Shown: in pieces, positions 30,640 to 40,935 of the stretch
How the letters are laid out: each line of letters starts with the position of its first letter
Position numbering within the stretch: the first letter of the stretch is position 1
Notes under the pieces: generated by a model
What the model was told of the DNA's origin: nothing
Seen by the model: the letters and a program-made list of their open reading frames with translations, nothing else
Databases searched by the model: none
Made by a program: the position numbers and the translations under genes
NCBI GenBank assembly: GCA_946811695.1
Contig: OX328126.1
Location: 89,600,785-89,664,784, forward strand
Direction: 5' to 3'
Length of the DNA stretch: 64,000 nt
Source: Gonocerus acuteangulatus
Lineage: Eukaryota; Arthropoda; Insecta; Hemiptera; Coreidae

Positions 30640-31788
30640 CTGTTCGCTCATTTTTGGCTTCCCTGATGGTCCGATTTTGATGAAATTTGGTACAAAAATC
30701 AGTCGTCCAATTTGAAAGGTCAAGTTTGTTAACCAGCAAAATCCGCCCACTGGAAGATGGCGTTTGGGGCGAAATTCGCGCAGAAAAAATCGTAACGCTT
30801 ACGTTTTTGAGTTCATAAGCTTGTAAGTACTCTTTTTATAGGCTTCTTGGGCTAGGAAAACGAATGAAACCATTTTCAAGGCGATAGCTTTAACCGTTTT
30901 CGAGAAAATTGGAACAATAGTTTTTGAATACCGTTATTGGTTTGGGTACTTTGAATCACGGGATTCAGTTGAAACATTATCTGCATGTTCTACTTTCATT
31001 AAAACTAATATGTTGAAAGTTATGTTACGTTTGGAGTTAAGGAAGGGTTAGAATAAAATATTTTATGAACAGACATGAAAAGTTTTGGGAACTTTGTATA
31101 CTTTCCTTAATATCTCGAAAAAGGTTGAGAATCTTGGGAAACGGAAGAATACCATTAGAAAGCTTACTAAATGCTCTACAAAAAAGGTTCTGATGAAAGT
31201 TTTGATTAGACGATGTCAATCGGAGAAATAAGTGCTTAAAACATTAAAGTAATTGATTTCGCTGATTCGAACTGTTCTTTTTGTCTGTTTTTATTCCTTG
31301 TTATTTTTTGACTGCTTATAGTTGGATAATGTATTTGATAATAAATCAGGTTAAGAAAAATAAGAAAAACAATTTAATCTTAGAGATATGGATTTCCAAG
31401 ATATAGTTTTTCAAATGCCTAGCGGGGTCCTTCCTAGGGCGAGGACCCATCCAGGTAAGATCGTAAATAAGACCTTTCTTGAAAGTAAAGATGGAACTGT
31501 CAACTTTGGTCCTCCTCTGCCTCCCGGCACTTTCATTGCTGACGAAGGCTACCAATGAGTAGCCAAAACGTCCTAAATATAGATTTTTTTAACAAAAATC
31601 GTATTGAGGTTTCTTTAGCCGAATCCCAACCACTCCATCTTTACTTATCACCTCGACGGCTAACTATCTAATCTTCATGTTTTCTATGTGGACCCAAAAT
31701 AATAACAGCTTCTATTTTAATCATTTTAAATGAGTCTAGATATAAGAACGGAACCGCGCAAAGATGATGCAGTTCCTGCGAGTCGGAC
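30418..31788 (-). mobile_element. HINE-B, full length, nested in family A element
   Basis: On the minus strand it starts GTCCGACTCGCAGGAACTGC, has subterminal GCGCGGTTCCG, the common interior, 'caaaatcggaccatcaggg', a TA array (30557-30633), CGGCACTTCCGGATTG, and ends with a hairpin (GGTTCCTCCCT/AGGGAGGAACC) and GCGCTAA. It sits in a T-rich stretch of the host element (TCTTTT and TTTTTTTT), fitting TT-targeted Helentron derivatives. This is the best reference copy of the family in the window. Confidence 0.85.
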
Positions 31789-31974
31789 TTTTTTTTAAAA
31801 ACTACTGGCTTTTTTAAAGACCAATTATAATAATAAATAAAAGAAAAGAAAAACTGAGGTTTCGGAATTTGTGATCACTGTAACGTAAAAAAAGAGCACA
31901 TTTTTAGAATCTACATTAAATTTCCAATAAGAAACACCCGTTATTGAAATGTTATCATGTAAATTAAAAGCTAT

Positions 31975-32229
31975 ATCGTCGATACAAAAGCAAACTAACG
32001 AATATGAAAATCACCACTTTTCAGAGTGGAAAAGCATTTATTCATAACTTTTTTTTGGACGGTCAAATATTCGGCAGATTCGACCTTTTGATAGTGGAAT
32101 ACTTTCCCTTTAATAGAGTGAAATCAGATTCAAGAATTTTCCGTACATAAGTCCAGCAGAAATTAGTAAAGATTGACAATGAATGATGCATTTTTTCATA
32201 TTCGTTAGTTTGCTTTTGTATCGACGATA
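31975..32229. mobile_element. MITE-F, copy 1
   Basis: Inverted ends of about 35 bases: TCGTCGATACAAAAGCAAAC... and GTTTGCTTTTGTATCGACGA. The interior has TTCAGAGTGGAAAAGCATTT. A second copy of the same length is at 45307-45562, about 92% alike by eye. No coding capacity; target duplication is not clear (AT/TA). Confidence 0.85.
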
Positions 32230-32437
32230 TTATAAGCCGTATAAATGAAAATGTTTAACATTAGTGTTTTATTAAATTATTCAATATTTTCTTAATCACC
32301 TATTTTTAGATTTAGAGGTTTGCCTCCGTCTCAAAAGTTGAATTATTTAATAAGCTTCAAAATGGTATCTCTTAGTTTAAGAAAAAAATCTATTTGAATC
32401 TATTTTTTTCTGATTTCTAAGTCGAAACCAATATATC

Positions 32438-32689
32438 GATGGCCTAGAATGAAAACCTCGTATCTAAAAAAAAAAAACTTTAATAACTTTTATACATTAT
32501 TAGACGGATAAGATTCTATTTGACAATCCTTGAGTGTCAAAGATACTCTATCTTACTCATCCTGGACTATATCGACGAAGAAGCCAACCTTGTAGCTTTC
32601 TCAGTAACCATAATATCCATCTAATTAGGTATAAAAGTTAATTAATTTTATTTTTGAGATACAAGGTTTTCATTCTAGGCCATCGATAT
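32438..32689. mobile_element. MITE-G
   Basis: Inverted ends: ATCGATGGCCTAGAATGAAA at left and TTTCATTCTAGGCCATCGAT at right, extending to about 35 bases. ~250 bp, inserted in the family A element (the target reads AATATGTAC in continuation). No frame. Confidence 0.75.
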
Positions 32690-33051
32690 GTACTTTAGCG
32701 TGAACGAGCCATTCTGGACAAATTCTTTAATTTCACATGATGACGTCGATGTCCCATCCTTCCTACAATACATGACTTTTATTATACAAACCCGTCAACC
32801 GAATATTAACTCACTCTGGTTTCAAATGGTTGGTTGCCCAGCTGATAATTTTATTTTTGAGATACGAGGTTTTCATTCTAGGCCATCGATATGTACTTTA
32901 GCGTGAACGAGCCATTCTGGACAAATTCTTTAATTTCACAGGATAATGTTGATGTCCCATCCTTCCCAAACTACATGACTTTCATTATACAAACCCGTCA
33001 ACCGAATATTAACTCACTCTGGTTTCAAATGGTTGGTTGCCCAGCTGATAA
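32646..33051 (+). repeat. 203-bp tandem duplication
   Basis: Two consecutive copies of a 203-bp unit that starts inside the right end of MITE-G (TTTTATTTTTGAGATAC) and ends at CCAGCTGATAA. The unit therefore carries one MITE-G terminus and ~165 bp of family A sequence. A few substitutions separate the copies. Confidence 0.9.
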
Positions 33052-33075
33052 TGGACGAGTGGTTGAACAGTGAAT
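32730..33075 (+). pseudogene. Possible mariner-type transposase relic
   Basis: Both tandem copies read SLWFQMVGCPADN, and the second continues in shifted frame as EWLNSEFPN. This resembles the 'WFQQDGCPAHN...V..WLN..FP' segment around the second catalytic Asp of mariner-like transposases. Here the Asp position is Val, so even if correct it is inactive. Short match; moderate confidence only. Confidence 0.45.
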
Positions 33076-33100
33076 TCCCTAACTGTTTCCACACTGTATA

Positions 33101-33885
33101 CAGGGTGGTCCCGAAAGAAATTGCCATACTTGAGGGGTGTGTATGCCAACTAAAGTGTAGTTGAATGCCACCAAGGAGAAATTTTTACTTGCAATATTTC
33201 CCTAAATATAGGTGTTTGCGTTTCCCCCCCCCCTAAACGCTAGTTTTTGACCATTTTGCGTTATTTGTCGTTCACACCATAGGAAAAGTCTAAGTCTGAT
33301 AACATTTTCAAAATCTGCACCACATTTCATATAAGATCTCACGTACCTTGTGAAAAAATTCCACAAACATTATCTTTACAATTTCATCGAAAGTGTTTTT
33401 TTATGATTTTTGAAGTAGTAAGTTGGTTTTAATTGATGCTTTTCGTTATGTTAATCATTAAAAGCCAAAATGTTTTCCTTCTTAATTTTGTTTTGTTTTA
33501 ATTGGCCACAATTTACCCATGCAAAGTATTTTTGGCCTTCGAAACTTACTAACAACTTAGCCATGGTAATGAAATAATACAAATTTTCTGAGAGTCTCAT
33601 CTACCAAATCAAAAAAAATGTTTGTGCGGTGCGTGGAACATTAAAAATTAAAAAAAAAAACTTTATTTCGTAATAAGTTCCTTGTTTGGGTGGCTGCGGT
33701 GGTTTTCGTTTGAGAAATTTGGTAGGTAGCGCAAAAATGGTCAAAAACTAGCGCTTAGACAAAAAAAACAACAACACGGAAACGCCTATTTCTGGAGAAA
33801 CAATGCGAGTAAAAATGTCTCCTTGGTGGCACTCAACTAGACATTAGTCGGCGTACACACCCCTCAAGTATGGCGATTTCGATCC
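33101..33885. mobile_element. Foldback element, CAGGGTGGTCCC family
   Basis: Left end CAGGGTGGTCCCGAAAGAAA after TA. The left arm (33101-33250) contains CCATACTTGAGGGGTGTG and AACTAAAGTGTAGTTGAATG; the right arm (33715-33885) carries the complement (GTACACACCCCTCAAGTATG). The outermost right end is eroded into the TA array at 33886. The right half recurs at 56490-56834 with an intact GGGACCACCCTG end. Confidence 0.75.
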
Positions 33886-33993
<108 letters not shown>

Positions 33994-34289
33994 AGGGGGG
34001 GGGGGTTCCCTAAAGTAGTGTTTAAGCTTCGAGGTACTAATAGCGAAATTCGATTCTGAGCAAAATGTTCCTTTCAACTTGAGTCCGGAAATGCTTTCTG
34101 GAGGCGCTGGAGCTTAAAAACCCGCTAAAACCAGCAATGATCAAGGTTCTCTGTTGTGATTCAGTTATATATGCTGAAAAAAAAAAACATTAATTATGAA
34201 AGATAGATCAAACTAATCTCCAGAGTATGCTTTCTTGTACACGACCGGCCAGAAGCAGTCGACTATGAGCGTAGGTTAGAACAGACAAG

Positions 34290-34560
34290 CAAGTGTGCCT
34301 CAACAGAGACAACTCAGCCCTCACAACCTACGCAGACGACATACTCATCATCACCAACCTCAACGAAGCGATTCATCACTTGCAGGAAGCGGCAGAAAAG
34401 GTTCCGAAAATGGAAACTCGCAATTAGACTGGCTGAATCTTCATGCGAAGTTTTTTTCACTCAGAAAATTCCAAAATGAGGATTTACCACAGCTGGAAAT
34501 TGGACATCACTCAATTCTCTGAACCATCGTTGGGGCTACATTTCAATGTGATATAAACAA
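34290..34560 (+). pseudogene. LINE reverse-transcriptase fragment with YADD
   Basis: One frame reads RDNSALTTYADDILIIT (YADD at ~34340) and NEAIHHLQEAAEKV, with later pieces WKLAIRLAESSCEVFF before stops. The YADD box with a following alpha-helix is the LINE RT palm. Flanking motifs are lost. Clade undetermined. Confidence 0.7.
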
Positions 34561-34604
34561 TTTTGATATGTAGCTTCCAACGTACTCAACTGTTCTCTCT
34601 ACCC

Positions 34605-34690
34605 TCCATACCCCTGAAGATGGCTTGTAATTCAAGCCGAAACGTCGGCAAATAAATATTACTCCATTTAGTTATAAAATTTAGTTTTAT
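34605..34690 (+). ncRNA. Hammerhead-like RNA motif, PLE terminus
   Basis: CTGAAGA (34614-34620), T, stem GGCTTG (34622-34627), loop TAATT, stem CAAGCC (34633-34638), GAAAC (34639-34643), then GTCGGCAAATAAATATT. Both core segments are exact and stem II is a perfect 6-bp pairing. The downstream GCAAATAAAT also follows the motif at 2933. Best-preserved copy in the window. Confidence 0.6.
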
Positions 34691-35210
34691 TGAACAAATG
34701 ACCAAACCCCCATCATCTACAACATCTCATAAAGTGTAATGTTTTGTAAAAATTAATTTCAGAGATAAGTCTTAATAGGAGAGGTCATTGAGGACGTTTT
34801 TCGGCAATTCTAAGAATTGATATTTGCTAAGCATCAACCATTAATTATGTAATTCTCTTCTAAGAATAATATTTTTCGAGATTTTTTGATGTAATTTTTT
34901 GAAGATAATTTTTCTACTTTATTTAAGAATTTAAAAAATTACCTGTATATTGGGTATAATTACATTTACATTTTTTCTAAAGTTTTATTTATTGAATATT
35001 GAGTTAAAGAAGACATTTATAAGAAAAATATTTTATTAAAAATATTGAAAATTGTTTGTACTAGACTATTTTTCTCCCTTAATAATTTTTAAATCGAGAA
35101 ATAATTTTAATTTGAGTATTGATTTTTATTACTTACTTACTTATTTATTTGTTGAACCAATTAGGAGTAATCATCAAACATTAATATTTCTGCTGAAATA
35201 TAAATAAATA
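34691..35210. other. AT-rich spacer, no gene seen
   Basis: No recognised family or frame. Confidence 0.5.
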
Positions 35211-35402
35211 TATTTTTACGTCCAATATTATTAACTATGAATTTTCGGACGGGTTATCTATAGGATACCACCATTTTCTAGCCAGGATAGGGCTGATGCC
35301 TTTTCTTTTTTCTAAAGAAAAGCCACCACTCTAGTGGGAATCGAACCCTCGGCACGGAGTGTTAAGTGCACACGCCTTAACACTCAAGGCCACCGGGCCT
35401 CC
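35211..35402 (-). mobile_element. SINE-A, nearly full length
   Basis: On the minus strand: GGCCCGGTGGCCTTGAGTGT head, GAGGGTTCGATTCCCAC B box, AAAAGGCATCAGCCCTATCC body, ACCCGTCCGAAAATTC tail. Target duplication was not determined. Confidence 0.85.
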
Positions 35403-36040
35403 TGTCCTGAATTAAAATAAGCATTTACGTATTGGGATAATTTGATGGAAGGCGTGAAAGCCAGTTATTCCATAAATTGATAAATATACAATCGCCATTG
35501 TTATTGGAATTCCTGGAGAGCCTGAAGGAATTCTATCAAGGGGGGGGGTAGGTAATTGGGAAGAGCTACCAGCCTTTCTCCGCCTCCCACAAGGCTGTTT
35601 TTGTTTCGTAGATTGAGAGGCGAAGGCCTTTCAATGTAGCCAGTCAGCTGATCGCTGATGACAGGAAAGCAGCTTACGGCAATTTGCGCGGGAATAAAAT
35701 GGGCGGGAACTGACGGCCTAGACTAGGAGGGAACGAACATTACTGACTGATACTGGAGAAAGTGTGGACTACCTATTGTGACGAGAGCACGCAACTCTTT
35801 GTGTTCGCTCTTCTGGTGGTTTGTTCTTATCACCTCCGTGTCTTATCACTACTTCGAAGTTGTCTAAATAGGTTTTTTTTTGTTTTTGTTTTTTTTGTCA
35901 AACGTTTCAAAGTCTAAGGTCTGCAATGATCTGCTGTTTATCAAAGAACGTAATATTTGCCTACAAATTGTAAATATAGTTTGTAACCGGAAAACAAAGC
36001 ATAGTGTAGATGACTTACTCTATCAAGTCTGAACGGGCTT
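35403..36040. other. Low-repeat segment, no gene recognised
   Basis: G9 tract at 35540-35548; the rest (35550-35870) is mixed-composition and matches no family here. No convincing frame. Confidence 0.35.
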
Positions 36041-36131
36041 AACAACGGAGCGCGTGTGAATCACAGACGGTCGAGGACAAGACCAGATATCGGGAGGAGT
36101 CGGTTATGAGAAGGTCGGTTAAGAGAGGTTC
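36041..36131 (-). mobile_element. Pogo/Tigger-type terminus, partial
   Basis: On the minus strand it starts CAGTAGAACCTCTCTTAACC, then GACCTTCTCATAACCGACTC and repeated AACCGA. A CAGTAGAACCTC end with AACCGA repeats is characteristic of pogo/Tigger TIRs and differs from the element at 28875. The other end was not found. Confidence 0.5.
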
Positions 36132-36134
36132 TAC

Positions 36135-36141
<7 letters not shown>

Positions 36142-36203
<62 letters not shown>

Positions 36204-36309
36204 GGGTTCTGAAACGTAACATTTTCTAGTCGGCACTTCCGGATTGGGTCATGAGGTCAACCTTATAAGGGCGGTTCCTCCCTATGGCGGGAGGGAGGAA
36301 CCGCGCTAA
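36142..36309 (+). mobile_element. HINE-B 3' end with (TA)n
   Basis: TA array 36142-36198, then GGGGTTCTGAAACGTAACAT, GGCACTTCCGGATTGGGTC, the hairpin GGTTCCTCCCT/AGGGAGGAACC and GCGCTAA. Everything left of the TA array is unrelated, so the copy is broken exactly at its microsatellite. Confidence 0.8.
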
Positions 36310-36509
36310 AAAGCTAGCGAGTGTATTTCCGCACGCTGTCCATTTGGATGCAGCGAGAACAGTCCGTTACTTCTTAAATACACAGCAAATGTATGTACAT
36401 CATTATTTATTTCGGGTGGATACAAATCCCCGGAAACGGAGGAAATACACCCCGATAGAAATTAATAAAAAAATAACCGTGAACAAAAACGACCATCATT
36501 AAAACAGTT
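36310..36509. other. Spacer, no gene seen
   Basis: A 72-codon frame (36284-36502) overlaps the HINE end and has no recognisable domain. Confidence 0.4.
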
Positions 36510-36801
36510 GTGGCTGATTAATGCCCATAAGGCACACTAGGGAGATTGTGCGGTCAGTACTATGCTCTGGCCGCCTGATTTTCCCCTTTTCTGCTTCGAC
36601 TGCTAGGGCCATTAGCACCAAGGTACCCATTAATAAATTAATTAAAGGCTGGATTGGCCTAGGGACGGTCAGGGAGGCCGAATTCAACCCATGAACGAAG
36701 ACACTAGAAGATAAAAATCGTTAGTGCTAGCTCGGGATTTGAATTCAGGTCCTCCAACTGTATTAGTCCAGTGCTCTACCACTGAGCTAAGCACGCCCCC
36801 T
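36510..36801 (-). mobile_element. SINE-B, nearly full length
   Basis: On the minus strand: GGGGGCGTGCTTAGCTCAGT A box, GAATTCAAATCCCGAGC B box, CTAGTGTCTTCGTTCATGGG body, CACAATCTCCCTAGTGTGCC. The last ~40 bases of the tail are replaced. Confidence 0.85.
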
Positions 36802-37090
36802 ATATATACAGGGTGTCCCGCATTGAGATGTCATAACTTTAGGGGTTTATTTTCCATCCCATTCGTAGTTCAGTGGCACAAAAATGAGCGTTCTATCTGA
36901 AAATGTAGAGGAGCTACTTAATCTTTTGTCTATTTTAAAAACTACAGGCTTTTTAAAAAAAAAAAAAACTGTTTTTTTCAGGATTTATGATCAATGTATC
37001 GTAAATAATGGCCACATTTTTAGAATCTACATTAAATTTCCAATAAGAAACACCCGTTATTGAAATATTACCATGTAAATTAAGAGCTAT

Positions 37091-37823
37091 CCCCAAAAAA
37101 CATAAATGTGAAATAGAGGCCAAGTTCCTGCCCCCACAAAGAAACACTCCCTTCCTCAAAAATATCCCCTCCTAAAACCCCCCAAAAACGCCTTACCATT
37201 CTACACTCCAAAAAAGTAGTATGGGTTGGTGTATTAATTCAACCAAAAATATTTGCCAATACAAGAGATGATACAAGAAAGAAATGGCCAAGTTCATTAC
37301 TTGGAAGACCTCATAGTTACTTACTAAGAACAGTAAAGACACTTCAACTGACCTTTAAAAACAACAATAAAAATACTTATATCCAGTTACTAAAATATCA
37401 CTTTCCTCAACCAGGTATATTCTTAAACTTGGCAATGTTTTTTTTGTGCCGAAATTATCTTTAGATAAAAACTAAACATTGCCAAGTTTAAGAATATACC
37501 TGGTTGAGGAAAGTGATATTTTAGTAACTGGATATAAGTATTTTTATTGTTGTTTTTAAAGGTCAGTTGAAGTGTCTTTACTGTTCTTAGTAAGTAACTA
37601 TGAGGTCTTCCAAGTAATGAACTTGGACATTTCTTTCTTGTATCATCTCTTGTATTGGCAAATATTTTTGGTTGAATTAATACACCAACCCATACTACTT
37701 TTTTGGAGTGTAGAATGGTAAGGCGTTTTTGGGGGGTTTTAGGAGGGGATATTTTTGAGGAAGGGAGTGTTTCTTTGTGGGGGCAGGAACTTGGCCTCTA
37801 TTTCACATTTATGTTTTTTGGGG
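37091..37823. mobile_element. Near-perfect 733-bp palindromic foldback element
   Basis: Left arm 37091-37440 and right arm 37474-37823 are inverted copies of ~350 bases with only a few differences (e.g. TGGCCAAGTTC / GAACTTGGACA), around a 33-base loop. Outer ends CCCCAAAAAACATAAATG. It interrupts the family A element at GAGCTAT. No coding potential. It would form a ~350-bp RNA hairpin if transcribed. Confidence 0.9.
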
Positions 37824-37829
37824 ATCTCA

Positions 37830-39402
37830 TTACTTTTTTCTAAGTATTAAATAGAATTTAGTTGCCGCATACCTACTGGCTTTTGTACTTCATATAAAAC
37901 CAGGGTCTTTGGATTCTGCATAAGGTTCTCCATATTGCTTGATATTTGATACCAATAATCAACCTACATACATCTAATCACTAGACTAGAAAAGTTAGAA
38001 GCTCTTCCAAATGACATTACTTTAGAGGACAAATTGATTGCTCTCTTAACTAAACTGTTACACTGTAAAACACAGGAACCTTATCCCGAGGATAAAGATC
38101 ACAATAGGGAAAGTGTAGAAGGCCTTCAAGAAAAATATAAGAACAAAAATGACTCGACTTTGAAAAACTTAGTATCTGCTTTGAAGTATATTATGCAGTG
38201 AACCCCTACGACTTTATTTACTACATTTAAGAAAGAAGTCACAACTGTTTTTAAGATGCGTCGAAATGTTTTTTAAAACATCAAATATAGGTTCTCCTTA
38301 CCAAGACGATTCATTTGATACCCCACATGATGGGTTTCAGAAGGAATGATGGCATTTCGATGGAACAAGAAGTAGAAAACGTCATAGGTAATATGACACT
38401 CCCGTATCAAGACCTACCTGCGTGCCAAGTTTGGTCAAAATAGGCCAAACGGTGTGAATTTGTATAAGGAACAAACATACAGACAGACAGCTGAAAGACC
38501 TTATTTACCTAGCCTAGTGCATTCCCCGGACCAAGGCCTACCTGTGTGCCAAGTTTGGTCATAATCGGTCAAATGGTGTGAATTTGTGTAAGGAACAAAC
38601 ATGCAGACAGACAGCTGATAGACGATTTTGACTAGCCTATGGCACTACCCGGATAAAGACCGACATGTGTGTCAAATTTTGTCAAAATCGGTCAAACGGT
38701 GTGTATTTGTATAAGGAACAAACAGACAGCTGATAGACAATTTAACCTAGCCTATGATTCTCCCCGTATCAAGACCCATCTGTGTCCCAAGTTTGGTCAA
38801 AATCGGTCAAACGGTACGGATTTGTAAGAGGAACAAACATACAGACAGACAGCTGGTATAAGATTTTTACCGAGCCTATATGCGTCTAATTGTTTCTTAA
38901 AACATCAAATATAGGTTCTTCATACCGAGACAATTCATTTGATATTCCACATCATGGGTTTCGGACGGAATGACGGGTTTCCGAAGGAAGTACAAAACTG
39001 GCACGCCCCCGCCCCGGAAGCGGAGTCAAACACAACTTTTCGCGATTTTTCGATTTTTTCCTTTAATAACACCTTCATATCTATCTTCATGCAAAATTTC
39101 AAGTCTCTAGCATCATGGGAAGTGCCTAATAATTTTGATGAGTCAGTGAGTGAGTGAGTGAGTGAGTCCTATAAATCCCGATTTTCGATCGCTTATATCT
39201 CAGAAACTATTCGATGTAGAATTTTGAAAATTTCCAGTTTTACTCACATCTAGTAGTTTAATACCTGTGTATAATTTCATAACTTTATCTTCACCTGGTT
39301 GAAAGTTATGAGAGGGTAAAAATCGGCTCTAAGACCGCCTGTAATATACACACAGTATGCTTAGGCCGGAACTTGGCCTGGCGCACTACCGTGCGCCTAG
39401 AT
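37830..39402 (+). mobile_element. Helitron-type sequence with tandem 'cagacagacagct' repeats
   Basis: 38380-38880 holds four or five units of ~120 bp (CCAAGTTTGGTCAAAATCGG ... ACATACAGACAGACAGCTG), the complement of the internal repeats in the Helitron at 55292-56084. 39060-39170 has CATGCAAAATTTCAAG and a GAGTGAGTGAGTGAG run like other Helitron bodies here. The end GGCGCACTACCGTGCGCC TAG at 39382-39402 is a hairpin plus CTAG. The left limit is not defined; orientation of the parts is mixed, so it may be composite. Confidence 0.5.
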
Positions 39403-39424
39403 ATTCAAAGGCATCTAGATGAGG

Positions 39425-40280
39425 TAAAAAATATGAGAATGTTTAATATTAGAGTTTAATATTTTAATATATGAGAATGTAAAATAGATGAGAATGTTTA
39501 ATATTAGAGTTTAATATTTTAATATATGAGAATGTAAAATAGATGAGAATGTTTAATATTAGAGTTTAATATTTTAATAGATGAGAATGTAAAATAGATG
39601 AGAATGTTTAATATTAGAGTTTAATATTTTAATATATGAGAATGTAAAAAAGATGAGAATGTTTAATATTAGAGTTTAATATTTTAATATATGGGAATGT
39701 AAAATAGATGAGAATGTTTAATATTAGAGTTTAATATTTTAATATATGAGAATGTAAAATAGATGAGAATGTTTAATATTAGAGTTTAATATTTTAATAT
39801 ATGAGAATGTAAAATAGATGAGAATGTTTAATATTAGAGTTTCATATTTTAATATATGAGAATGTAAAAAAGATGAGAATGTTTAATATTAGAGTTTAAT
39901 ATTTTAATATATGAGAATGTAAAATAGATGAGAATGTTTAATATTAGAGTTTAATATTTTAATATATGAGAGTGTAAAATAGATGAGAATGTTTAATATT
40001 AGAGTTTAATATTTTAATATATGAGAGTGTAAAATAGATGAGAATGTTTAATATTAGAGTTTAATATTTTAATATATGAGAATGTAAAATAGATGAGAAT
40101 GTTTAATATTAGAGTTTAATATTTTAATATATGAGAGTGTAAAATAGATGAGAATGTTTAATATTAGAGTTTAATATTTTAATATATGATAATGTAAAAT
40201 AGATGAGAATGTTTAATATTAGAGTTTAATATTTTAATATATGAGAATGTAAAATAGATGAGAATGTTTAATATTAGTGT
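39425..40280 (+). repeat. 55-bp tandem satellite, ~15.5 copies
   Basis: Unit ATGAGAATGTTTAATATTAG AGTTTAATATTTTAATAT + ATGAGAATGTAAAATAG, 55 bp, highly uniform. The unit begins with family A sequence (GAATGTTTAATATTAG..TTT also occurs at 32250 and 40257), so the array expanded from within the element itself. Confidence 0.95.
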
Positions 40281-40428
40281 TTTATTAAATTAATCATTTT
40301 AAAGTAGATAAAAGATTAAGTAGCTCCTCTACATTTTCAGGTAGAACGCTCAATTTTGCGCCACTGAACTACAAATGGGATGCAGAATAAAGCCCTAAAG
40401 TTATGACATCTCAATGCGGGACAACCTG

Positions 40429-40935
40429 TATATTCTTTTTCTCTACAATTTTTTTTTTTTTTTTTTTTTAAAGAAGTAGGTAGGTAAATAACTATTGAAG
40501 AATCCATTAATGAGATTAACCTGAAAAGGTGAATTCCTTGATAATGTTGTAAAAGAATGCAGATAATTGTGAAAACCTATCAGAATCAGTACTCTGACAT
40601 TATGCTGTGAACGCCGTTCTTCTCCCGTCCTCTTTCTCATGGTTTCACGTAGTAAAGGATTTTCTCGGCTTCCTCTTTTCTACATTCATCTCACAGTCCT
40701 ACCAACCTAATAGATAATTAGGGAATTCTATATAATCACAATATCTTGGTTATCTAGCAACATTTACTGTGTAATCCGATATTTATATTCATTTATTAAT
40801 TAATGATCTTTTAAATAATGCTGATCTACCAGAGAATCCGATGATAAAAAATCATATTTCAACAATACATAAAAAGTTGAATCCAAAATTTACAAAAACT
40901 AGCATTAACATATAGGCCATTTTAGAAAAGTCATA
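40429..40935. other. Spacer, no gene seen
   Basis: Poly-T 40450-40468; otherwise unrecognised. Confidence 0.5.

Larger units (their letters stand above)
30293..33060. mobile_element. Mariner-like element, family A, with nested insertions
   Basis: The left end CAGGGTGTCCCACGTTGAGA follows TA. The left part 30293-30417 continues after the nested HINE at 31789 (AAAAACTACTGGC), as shown by the uninterrupted copy at 36930-36960. Further insertions: MITE-F 31975-32229 and MITE-G 32438-32689; a 203-bp tandem duplication follows. The right TIR is not found; the copy fades near the foldback at 33101. Confidence 0.75.
36809..40428. mobile_element. Mariner-like element, family A, complete ends
   Basis: Ends CAGGGTGTCCCGCATTGAGA and TCTCAATGCGGGACAACCTG flanked by TA. 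The TIRs extend about 120 bases to the GTAGAGGAGCTACTTAATCT segment. The 3.6-kb length is mostly later cargo: palindrome 37091-37823, Helitron-type sequence 37830-39402 and a 55-bp satellite 39425-40280. No transposase frame. Confidence 0.85.

Noticed and set aside
32688..33073. Two paralogous small genes of 60-72 codons starting MYFSVNEPFW
   Set aside because: They are the two halves of a 203-bp tandem duplication of transposon sequence; the ATG lies at a MITE junction.
34295..34522. His/Arg-rich small protein
   Set aside because: Another frame of the same DNA gives the reverse transcriptase YADD segment, which explains the region better.
39425..40280. CRISPR array or coding repeat
   Set aside because: Uniform 55-bp head-to-tail satellite with no spacers and no open frame of note.
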